DNA from: Methanosaeta sp. NSP1
GTDB taxonomy: Archaea; Halobacteriota; Methanosarcinia; Methanotrichales; Methanotrichaceae
Direction of reading: 5' to 3'
DNA: 7,393 bases
Assembly: GCA_002256595.1 (NCBI GenBank)
Contig: NOLC01000188.1
Location: forward strand, 1 to 7,393
Program-made: the position numbers and the translations under genes
Notes under the pieces: model-generated
What the model saw: only the letters and a program-made list of their open reading frames with translations
The model's database searches: none
Told to the model about the DNA's origin: nothing
Part shown: one piece after another, positions 1 through 4,777 of the stretch
Layout: every line of letters begins with the position of its first letter
Numbering within the stretch: the stretch's first letter is position 1

Positions 1-65
1 TAGCATACTAAACTTAGCATGTTCATATAGCTATGATATAGAAAATATCTTCTTTTTGTAATTAC

Positions 66-104
66 AGATAATAAGCATCTATAAACTATGGATAGCGATT
101 ATCT
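66..104. repeat. Imperfect inverted repeat / stem-loop in AT-rich region
   Basis: The outer arms 66-72 and 98-104 are perfectly complementary (7 bp). The inner arms 77-83 and 87-93 form 7 more pairs with one G-T wobble around a 3-base loop. Positions 75-76 can pair with 95-96, leaving A94 bulged and a small internal loop (73-74 opposite 97). The element is not followed by a T run on either strand, so it does not look like a simple terminator. It could be a cruciform-forming site, part of a structured RNA, or chance in AT-rich DNA. Confidence 0.4.
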
Positions 105-113
105 TCATAAAAT

Positions 114-121
114 AAAAAAAA
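114..121 (-). terminator. U-rich tract, possible DP1 transcription terminator
   Basis: Eight consecutive A on the plus strand give an 8-base U run in a leftward transcript, about 180 nt past the DP1 stop codon. Archaeal RNA polymerase commonly terminates at U-rich tracts without needing a hairpin. The assignment rests on sequence composition alone. Confidence 0.3.
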
Positions 122-250
122 TTGTATTATAGCTTTTAATAATAAGACTTGCTAATTAAAGTTCTCGAAAAGCATTGGCCAACAGAAATTAGGCATCTAG
201 AGCTTAAGTTATATTTTAATAGTAATAATGTTAATGGATATGCGAGGTTC

Positions 251-271
251 CCCCGCGGAGCCTTCGCGGGG
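251..271 (-). terminator. GC-rich hairpin just downstream of DP1
   Basis: The 7-base arms CCCCGCG (251-257) and CGCGGGG (265-271) are perfectly complementary around a 7-base loop. The hairpin starts 27 nt past the DP1 stop codon, in otherwise AT-rich DNA. It is not followed directly by a U run, so it may be a 3'-end stability or processing element instead of a classic intrinsic terminator. The U-rich tract further left could be the actual end point. Confidence 0.4.
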
Positions 272-298
272 ACTAGGAGCTGCAATGAGAAGGCCGAT

Positions 299-1831
299 TC
301 AAGAGAAGATCAGCTTGCGCACCTTCATAGATGCCAGATCGACCGCAGGAACTACACCTGCTATCGGCTGGATATTCATCTTTTTCTGAAAATCGGTTTG
401 TGACTGCCAGGTCCCGCTATTGATTACCAGCACTCCCTTGTACCTGGCGATGCCCACAGTATGGACATGGCCGCAGTGAAGTATAGCCGGCGGACGGGAT
501 ATGACATAATGATCCTCATGCTCCGGCGCGATGGAGACCCGGCTGCCATAAATCGGAGACAGATGCCGCCTTCGCAACATCTCAATCATGGCCTTCTCCG
601 GTTCGGCATAGGAAATGCCTGGCAGGCGTAAGACCAGATCATCTATGCTCCGGCCGTGGTAGATCAGGACGGAGATCCCGCTCAACGTCACCCAAGCGGG
701 ATTGCCCACGAACATCATATCCTCCCGGAAATAGCTCCTGATCTCCTCAGGAAGAGAGGGTTGAGGCTCGGCCTGGCGCACAATATCGTGATTTCCAGGG
801 GCTATGATCACCTTGATGTCCTTTCTGATGCCGTTTAGGTACCGTGCTGCCGCCTGGTACTGAGAGTAGATATCATCCAGCTCCAGGTCCTTCTCCTGGC
901 CGGGATAGATGCCTATTCCGTCCACCAGATCCCCAGCAATAACAATATAGCGCACCTGAGAGGACAGCCCCGATGGATCCTCATCCTCGCCTCCCAGCCA
1001 GCGCAGAAAGCTCTGCCAGGCCTCGGCCATGAAATACTTGCTTCCGACATGCAGATCGGAAAGCAGAAGTGCACAGCCGCTGCCCTTCTCCAAAGGTGCG
1101 GACTGGCTCGGCATATCCGGCCAGAGCAAGGACTTGACAAAGATCCTTCCGTTGCCGTCCGAGGTTCCTGTGACCCCTATGACCTCATCGGTGATGATCT
1201 GCCCGGACTGCTCGTGGATCTCAGAATCCTTCTGTACGACGGCAGTCAATAATCCAGTGGGGTCCTCCAGCTCAATCACCCGATTGCCTTTGGCTGTGGT
1301 CCGCACGTCCATGACCATTCCGATGACAGAGACCTCCCGGCCGGCTGTGCTCTTGCCCAGGGACTCGATGGGGCGGGAATTCAGCCTTCGAGCCAGCATC
1401 TCCCGAATCTTGGCGTACCTGTCGCGAAAATAGTGCACAAAATCGCTGTAGTCCCCCACACAGGTGGAGCGGCCGGTTATGTCGCATTTCAGCTCAGCAC
1501 AGGAGTCCCGCAGGATGGGGGATGGTGCGCAGGAGAGCGCCTGGCTTGGCGGATCTGGAGCAGAGATAGGAGACGCAGCCCGCCCGTCCTGGAAGATGGG
1601 CGAGGGGGCGGAGGAGAGAATGCAGGAGATCTGGACGGTATCGATTACTGCTACAGATCCATCGGTCCGGTCCACGATACGGCGCAGCAGCTCCTCCTTG
1701 CTGCCGGGATATCCGCAGATGATCTTCAGAGCCGCAGGCTCCAATTGGTATCCCATCTCGGCCAGCCTCTGCACGACCTCCTGGCTTGGGTCTTGAGCCG
1801 GAGCGATGCGACTGCCATATATGCGCTGCAT
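299..1831 (-). CDS. polB: DNA polymerase D small subunit (DP1), exonuclease subunit
   Basis: This is the 510-residue small subunit of archaeal family D DNA polymerase, which pairs with the large subunit DP2 and supplies 3'-5' proofreading. Residues 1-70 form a helical N-terminal domain, followed by a Pro/Ser-rich linker (about 72-125), an OB-fold (about 165-240) and a calcineurin/Mre11-like phosphoesterase domain (about 250-505). All seven Mre11-type metal-ligand positions can be seen: D259 and H261 (SDLHVGS), D301 (GDLVDG), N347 (PGNHD), H392 (YHGRS), H455 and H457 (GHVH). NSGTWQSQT near residue 471 is also typical. The exonuclease should therefore be active. The length is within the usual range for DP1. 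The linker carries an internal duplication (see repeats). The ATG at 1831 has no Shine-Dalgarno, but a TATA-like element lies 30 bases upstream, which fits a leaderless mRNA. The large subunit gene is not in this window. Confidence 0.95.
   Translation of the reverse strand: MQRIYGSRIAPAQDPSQEVVQRLAEMGYQLEPAALKIICGYPGSKEELLRRIVDRTDGSVAVIDTVQISCILSSAPSPIFQDGRAASPISAPDPPSQALSCAPSPILRDSCAELKCDITGRSTCVGDYSDFVHYFRDRYAKIREMLARRLNSRPIESLGKSTAGREVSVIGMVMDVRTTAKGNRVIELEDPTGLLTAVVQKDSEIHEQSGQIITDEVIGVTGTSDGNGRIFVKSLLWPDMPSQSAPLEKGSGCALLLSDLHVGSKYFMAEAWQSFLRWLGGEDEDPSGLSSQVRYIVIAGDLVDGIGIYPGQEKDLELDDIYSQYQAAARYLNGIRKDIKVIIAPGNHDIVRQAEPQPSLPEEIRSYFREDMMFVGNPAWVTLSGISVLIYHGRSIDDLVLRLPGISYAEPEKAMIEMLRRRHLSPIYGSRVSIAPEHEDHYVISRPPAILHCGHVHTVGIARYKGVLVINSGTWQSQTDFQKKMNIQPIAGVVPAVDLASMKVRKLIFS
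1505..1537. repeat. Copy 1 of in-frame imperfect direct repeat in DP1 linker
   Basis: This 33-base unit matches 1586-1618 at 26 of 33 positions with an offset of 81 bases (27 codons). In the DP1 protein it encodes the motif CAPSPILRDSC (about residues 101-111), mirroring SAPSPIFQDGR (about 74-84). It lies in the low-complexity linker between the N-terminal and OB domains and probably arose by local duplication. Confidence 0.6.
1586..1618. repeat. Copy 2 of in-frame imperfect direct repeat in DP1 linker
   Basis: Partner of the 1505-1537 unit, with the same length and no gaps. It encodes SAPSPIFQDGR in the N-terminal part of the DP1 linker. The in-frame spacing argues for duplication within the coding sequence. 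Confidence 0.6.
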
Positions 1832-1847
1832 CGAAAGGAGTATAAGA
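1832..1847 (+). promoter_or_regulatory. BRE/TATA promoter of signal peptidase gene
   Basis: The purine-rich CGAAAGGAG (1832-1840) resembles an archaeal BRE and is followed by TATAAGA (1841-1847). The TATA centre lies about 29 bases before the ATG at 1873, so transcription is predicted to begin at or very near the start codon. No Shine-Dalgarno lies at a usable distance. Confidence 0.55.
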
Positions 1848-1857
1848 GCCTACCAAC

Positions 1858-1864
1858 GGATAAA
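1858..1864 (-). promoter_or_regulatory. TATA-like element of DP1 gene
   Basis: On the minus strand this reads TTTATCC, centred about 30 bases upstream of the DP1 ATG at 1831. It is a weak TATA match, but the spacing fits leaderless transcription. It sits between the signal peptidase TATA box and its start codon, so the two divergent promoters interlock. Confidence 0.4.
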
Positions 1865-1872
1865 CCTGGTTG

Positions 1873-2637
1873 ATGAGGATCACTGAGTGGTTTGACAATT
1901 TGCCTCTTCCCGGACCGGCCAAGGACATAATCTTCGTGGTGGTGGTGGTAGGCGGCATATCCCTGCTATCCCAATTGCTGCTGGGCCTCTGGACGCCTAT
2001 GGTGGCCGTGGAATCGGGAAGCATGGTTCCGAATCTCAATATTGGAGATATAGTAGTGGTTCAGGGAGCTTCGCGCACGGATGTGATCCCCTGGGAAGAG
2101 GCAGAAAAGACCGGCTACACCGCCTTCAACAATCCTGGGGATGTCATACTATACCGGCCTTACGGCAAGGCCAGCCTCAATCTGCTGGACCAGCTCAAGA
2201 TGCTCATCGGATTTGCCCCGAGCAAGGAGAAGGCCACACCCATCATCCATCGGGCTCTAAGATATGTAGAGGCAGGAGATCCCATGTGGGAAGGCGGACC
2301 TGCTGCTCCATTCTCCGGCTACATCACCAAGGGAGATCACAATGAAGTAATAGACCAGATGGCCGGGCAGATCTTCGGATCCGCAAATTTATCTTACATC
2401 GATGCCCACAGGGATGAACTCATGAATGTGGGCAGCGATGTCTATCTGGACAAGAATATGGGCCTGATCATCTACAAGACGGAAAACGGCACTTTTGTGG
2501 GAGAGGGCATCAGCTTTCTAACCCCGGTAAAGGATGATTGGGTCATAGGAGTGGCCAAGGCCAGGATCCCATTGGTGGGCTACATCAGGCTTCTGCCCAA
2601 TATCATATTCGATGAGATTCGCAAGCTGGTGAGCTAG
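1873..2637 (+). CDS. Signal peptidase I, archaeal S26B type (membrane serine protease)
   Basis: This 254-residue membrane protease removes signal peptides from Sec-exported proteins on the outer face of the membrane. A single hydrophobic segment at about residues 18-40 anchors it. The nucleophile is S50 in ESGSMVPN. Where bacterial enzymes have a catalytic Lys this protein has H126 (IIHRA), followed by D155 and D161 in TKGDHNEVID. The spacing of the two Asp equals that reported for the Methanococcus voltae enzyme, where Ser, His and Asp are needed. The C-terminal part (VIGVAKARIPLVGYIRL) matches the conserved family end. The protein is longer than minimal archaeal enzymes because of insertions at about 65-90 and 100-150. 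The ATG at 1873 is preferred, with its TATA box 29 bases upstream; a TTG one codon earlier is possible. It is divergent from DP1 and convergent with fibrillarin. Confidence 0.93.
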   Translation: MRITEWFDNLPLPGPAKDIIFVVVVVGGISLLSQLLLGLWTPMVAVESGSMVPNLNIGDIVVVQGASRTDVIPWEEAEKTGYTAFNNPGDVILYRPYGKASLNLLDQLKMLIGFAPSKEKATPIIHRALRYVEAGDPMWEGGPAAPFSGYITKGDHNEVIDQMAGQIFGSANLSYIDAHRDELMNVGSDVYLDKNMGLIIYKTENGTFVGEGISFLTPVKDDWVIGVAKARIPLVGYIRLLPNIIFDEIRKLVS

Positions 2638-2668
2638 CCTGCCCTGCCGATCTCCAATGGTGAGGGAG

Positions 2669-3328
2669 TTATGCAGGCTTTTTAGCCAGCATAGCCCAGT
2701 GATCCTGATGAAAAGGAAGCAGATCCAGGATACCATAGAGATCCAGGCCCTGTAGCTTTTTTTCCTCCAAGGAGAGTACCGACTGGGGGCTGGCGTTGAC
2801 ATCCACGGAACGGGTTTTGAGCATGAGAACAAGATCGCCGCCGGACTTTAGGTATCTAAGGCAGTTGCTGGAGGCGATCTCAGCCTGGTTTCTCTGGGCT
2901 ACATCCTGGTAGATCAGGTCAACGGGTTCGACCATAAAGGCATAATCCTCAGGATGAGATGCATCAGCCAGGATGGGCACAATATTCTTTCGCCTCTCGC
3001 AGAGCCGGATCAGGTCGCGCATGGCCCGCGGCGAGAACTCCACGGCATAGACCAGGCCGCGGCAGACTATATCGCTGACATGGCTGACAGTAGTGCCCGT
3101 TGCTGCTCCCAGATAGAGGACTTTTGCATCGCGATCCAGATTGAACTGCGGTCTGCTGTTTTTTAGCAGCAGGGCAGCGAGCTTGGAGCGGAAGGGATCC
3201 CAGGCCCTGTAGCCCTCCAGGATGCGCTCTCCGTAAACCGGCAGAGGATCGTCGCTCTGGCTGGCCAGCCTCGTCTTCCCGTCCCACTCTACTGCCGCCA
3301 CTCCGGAAATAATCTCCTGAAAATTCAT
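2669..3328 (-). CDS. flpA: Fibrillarin-like rRNA/tRNA 2'-O-methyltransferase
   Basis: This 219-residue SAM-dependent methyltransferase is the catalytic subunit of the box C/D sRNP, which acts with Nop5 and L7Ae to 2'-O-methylate rRNA (and some tRNA) at sites chosen by guide RNAs. An N-terminal segment ending in PLPVYGERI leads into RAWDPFRSKLAA and then the Rossmann-like SAM domain. Visible motifs are the glycine-rich loop LYLGAATGTTVSH (71-83), the acidic residue after the next strand (AVEFSPRAM, E97), ADASHPEDY (121-129), YQDVAQ with D142, LKTRS with K171, and PFHQDHWA near the C-terminus. These fit the catalytic residues expected of fibrillarins. The length is close to the usual archaeal size of about 230. 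The gene starts 24 bases behind the NikR-type gene and is probably cotranscribed with it. The usual partner gene nop5 is not adjacent on either side. No clear Shine-Dalgarno precedes the ATG. Confidence 0.95.
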   Translation of the reverse strand: MNFQEIISGVAAVEWDGKTRLASQSDDPLPVYGERILEGYRAWDPFRSKLAALLLKNSRPQFNLDRDAKVLYLGAATGTTVSHVSDIVCRGLVYAVEFSPRAMRDLIRLCERRKNIVPILADASHPEDYAFMVEPVDLIYQDVAQRNQAEIASSNCLRYLKSGGDLVLMLKTRSVDVNASPQSVLSLEEKKLQGLDLYGILDLLPFHQDHWAMLAKKPA

Positions 3329-3352
3329 GATATTTATGCTAAGATCATGGGG

Positions 3353-3775
3353 CTAGAGTTCCTTTCCCATGGAAGTGGTGGTGAGCTTGACGTGCTTGAC
3401 TCCTTTTAGAGACATCATCTTCTCCGCAGCCCGTTTTACCTCCTGACCCTCGCCACGCAGGACTATGACCTCCAGGCAATTGTCGTGGTCCAGGTGAACA
3501 TGCAGGCTGGACTGGATGATGCTTCCCGCCTCGTGCTGGATCTCAGTGAGATTATCCACCAGGCCCCTCTGGTTGTGGGAGTAGACCAGTGTGATCACAC
3601 CCACCCTCTCACCCTGCACATCGCTCATCCATTCGTAATGGACAATGTAGTTGCGGATGGCATCCCTGATGCCCTCCGAGCGCGATGAGTAACCACGCTG
3701 CAATATGATCTCATCAAAGCGGGAGAGCAGCTTCTCCGGCAGCGAAACCCCTATCCTCATCAATTCTTGATCCAT
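3353..3775 (-). CDS. nikR: NikR-type nickel-responsive transcriptional regulator
   Basis: This is a ribbon-helix-helix DNA-binding protein fused to an ACT-like, nickel-sensing C-terminal domain. The family represses nickel uptake or related genes when Ni(II) is bound. With the ATG at 3775 it has 140 residues. The RHH part is [20 protein letters not shown] plus [15 protein letters not shown]. The four nickel ligands of E. coli NikR (H76, H87, H89, C95) are all matched by the His of EIQHEAG, the two His of SLHVHLD and the Cys of HDNCLEV, so metal sensing looks intact. A TTG at 3787 would add four residues. I prefer ATG 3775 because a TATA-like element is centred 29 bases upstream, as for other genes here; the RHH core itself begins at a further in-frame ATG. 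It heads a probable two-gene unit with fibrillarin and is divergent from an uncharacterised pair. No nickel transporter or nickel enzyme gene lies in this window, so its target is unknown. Confidence 0.9.
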   Translation of the reverse strand: MDQELMRIGVSLPEKLLSRFDEIILQRGYSSRSEGIRDAIRNYIVHYEWMSDVQGERVGVITLVYSHNQRGLVDNLTEIQHEAGSIIQSSLHVHLDHDNCLEVIVLRGEGQEVKRAAEKMMSLKGVKHVKLTTTSMGKEL

Positions 3776-3800
3776 ATATAGTCGCAATGAGTAACCTGAT

Positions 3801-3816
3801 ATTATTTAGTAATAAA
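3801..3816. promoter_or_regulatory. TATA region of nikR, possibly shared divergently, with small palindrome
   Basis: On the minus strand AAATAAT (3801-3807) is centred 29 bases before the nikR ATG at 3775. The overlapping TTATT-TAGT-AATAA (3802-3815) is a perfect 5-bp inverted repeat that could act as an operator, although AT-rich palindromes this short are common by chance. A plus-strand reading is also TATA-like and could serve the divergent gene at 3904 with a 5' leader of about 65 bases. The imperfect direct repeats TAACCTGAT (3792-3800) and AAACCTAAT (3814-3822) flank it, 22 bases apart. Confidence 0.35.
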
Positions 3817-3903
3817 CCTAATGGAGAAAAATGGCAAACAAAGGAAGTCCAGGCCAAAGGAACCACAAAGGCTATCCCCACGAGGTGAAACAAACGCATT
3901 GCT

Positions 3904-4464
3904 ATGTCTGATATAGCCATCATCGGAGAGAGCAGCTTTCTATATCAGAAGCTGTTCGCGGAAGCTGGGGTGAGCTATCAGTTCGTATCTCCTGATTTAT
4001 TGGGCAGCCCCTTTCTGCCCAGGTTCAAGGTGGTCATAATCCCCACGGGATTTGCCAATTCCCTTTACTCCAAGGCTCTTGCTGCACTGCAAAGGACATG
4101 CTCCCATATCGCCGATTTTGTGAGAAATGGAGGTATTTTAACCGTATTCGGCCCCATGGTAGCTGAGCACAGATACGATTGGCTGCCCATGCCCCTGGAA
4201 TATGTTTGCGAGCTGGGCTCGCAGAGCATAGGCCCCTCCCGGCATGAATGCACCTGTCTGCTCTGCACCAACACCCCGGAGTGTGATGGTTATCTTATTC
4301 CCGGGCAGGGATTGGAGACGGTTTTAGAGGACGGAAAAGGCAGAGCCGTTCTTGTGGCTGGCAAGCTTGGCGAAGGCCTGATCGTGGCCACATCAGTTCA
4401 TGAGTTTCCGGCTCCTGAATATATCAGGTGGGCGGCAGGCCGGGCCAAAGCGGCAAAATTCTGA
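3904..4464 (+). CDS. Uncharacterised protein with class I GATase-like fold and Cys-rich patch
   Basis: I do not recognise this 186-residue protein as a named family. The pattern of strands and loops (FKVVIIPTGF at 41-50, IADFVRNGGILTVFGPMV at 69-86, GKGRAVLVAGKLGEGLIVAT at 144-163, then SVHEFPAPEY) resembles class I glutamine-amidotransferase-like or ThuA-like domains. The loop after the TVFGP strand, where such enzymes carry the nucleophile Cys, has none, so amidotransferase activity is doubtful. Residues 114-127 contain H-x-C-x-C-x2-C-x5-C (H114, C116, C118, C121, C127), a plausible metal-binding insertion; C66 and C102 are also present. There is no signal peptide or membrane segment, so it is probably cytoplasmic. 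The ATG at 3904 has GAGGTGA 15 bases upstream, which is far for a Shine-Dalgarno. It is divergent from nikR and overlaps the ribosome-binding site of the next gene, so the two are likely cotranscribed. Confidence 0.75.
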   Translation: MSDIAIIGESSFLYQKLFAEAGVSYQFVSPDLLGSPFLPRFKVVIIPTGFANSLYSKALAALQRTCSHIADFVRNGGILTVFGPMVAEHRYDWLPMPLEYVCELGSQSIGPSRHECTCLLCTNTPECDGYLIPGQGLETVLEDGKGRAVLVAGKLGEGLIVATSVHEFPAPEYIRWAAGRAKAAKF

Positions 4465-4469
4465 GGTGG
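4463..4469 (+). promoter_or_regulatory. Shine-Dalgarno for the 80-residue gene, overlapping upstream stop codon
   Basis: GAGGTGG overlaps the TGA stop (4462-4464) of the preceding gene and ends 8 bases before the ATG at 4478. This is the best-placed Shine-Dalgarno in the window and supports that start over in-frame ATGs further in. The overlap suggests translational coupling of the two genes. Confidence 0.65.
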
Positions 4470-4477
4470 AATAGCCT

Positions 4478-4720
4478 ATGTCTGGGGAGGAGAATGGTGT
4501 TTCAGATGATCCGGGTATGATGGGAAAAAAGAAGAGCAGGCTGCGGCAGGAGGTAGAGGAGACTCTGGTGCAACATGGAATCTCGGTAGAGAGAAGGATA
4601 AGCATCATCAATCTGGAGACAAAGGAGTCTCATTATTTCGATGATTATGCCCAGGCTATGCAATTTTTAAAGGGAAAAAAAGGCAGATGGTACCTGGCCA
4701 CACCCGGGATCCGGAGATGA
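4478..4720 (+). CDS. Small uncharacterised charged protein
   Basis: This is an 80-residue protein of unknown function. The first 15 residues are acidic and probably disordered. A Lys/Arg-rich helix follows (GKKKSRLRQEVEETLVQHG, about 16-34), then a mixed beta/alpha segment (RISIINLETKESHYF, DDYAQAMQFLKG), ending in GRWYLATPGIRR. It has no Cys, no transmembrane segment and no recognised motif; a nucleic-acid- or protein-binding role would be a guess. A strong Shine-Dalgarno at 4463-4469 and the 13-base gap to the upstream gene indicate that it is translated and belongs to the same unit. The gene is followed by a palindrome and T run, and converges on trpS. Confidence 0.7.
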   Translation: MSGEENGVSDDPGMMGKKKSRLRQEVEETLVQHGISVERRISIINLETKESHYFDDYAQAMQFLKGKKGRWYLATPGIRR

Positions 4721-4727
4721 TGGCAGC

Positions 4728-4745
4728 CGGCATATGCCGATTTTT
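4728..4745 (+). terminator. Palindrome plus T run, probable terminator of the two-gene unit
   Basis: CGGCATATGCCG (4728-4739) is a perfect 12-base palindrome beginning 8 bases after the stop codon at 4720. It is followed by A and five T (4741-4745). The T run fits archaeal termination; the hairpin may help or be incidental. It lies in the 57-base convergent gap with trpS. Confidence 0.45.
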
Positions 4746-4764
4746 ATCCTCTGCAATCCTCTGC
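4746..4764. repeat. Short tandem repeat in convergent intergenic gap
   Basis: ATCCTCTGC occurs twice in tandem with a 10-base period (4746-4754 and 4756-4764), between the end of the 80-residue gene and the end of trpS. No function is evident and it may be chance. Confidence 0.35.
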
Positions 4765-4777
4765 CGCTATAAGGCCA

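Larger units (their letters stand above)
1..298. other. AT-rich intergenic region without a convincing gene
   Basis: This stretch is rich in A and T, with long A/T runs, whereas the neighbouring coding DNA is moderately GC-rich. No reading frame here has a recognisable protein; the only open frame (about 149-403, plus) runs into the antisense of the DP1 gene and looks like chance. What it does contain is a 39-base imperfect inverted repeat at 66-104, an 8-base A run at 114-121 (a U-rich tract for leftward transcription) and a GC-rich hairpin at 251-271 close to the DP1 stop codon. It may be the 3' flank of DP1 plus the upstream region of a gene outside the window. An origin-associated role is possible but unproven. 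Confidence 0.6.

Noticed and set aside
35..49. Small hairpin GATAT/ATATC with 5-base loop followed by a T-rich stretch
   Set aside because: A 5-bp A/T-rich stem is expected often by chance in this composition, and no gene upstream is visible for it to terminate.
1..298. Origin recognition boxes or a CRISPR array in the AT-rich flank
   Set aside because: I found no repeated ORB-like motif and no regularly spaced direct repeats; only isolated inverted repeats are present.
149..403. Plus-strand open frame of 84 codons spanning the AT-rich flank and the end of DP1
   Set aside because: Its second half is antisense to well-supported DP1 coding sequence, its composition changes abruptly in the middle, and it shows no recognisable motif.
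1029..1873. Several plus-strand open frames of 67-146 codons antisense to DP1
   Set aside because: They are shadows of the DP1 codon pattern; the minus-strand product has all the expected catalytic motifs.
2635..2637. Possible pyrrolysine read-through at the TAG stop of signal peptidase (and of nikR at 3353-3355)
   Set aside because: Signal peptidase is complete at its conserved C-terminus, read-through would add only a short unconserved tail, and nothing in the window suggests pyrrolysine use.
3714..3923. Minus-strand 69-codon frame upstream of nikR with a hydrophobic stretch
   Set aside because: It overlaps both the nikR start and the start of the divergent gene in conflicting frames, and the apparent membrane segment is antisense to the intergenic and coding DNA of the 186-residue protein.
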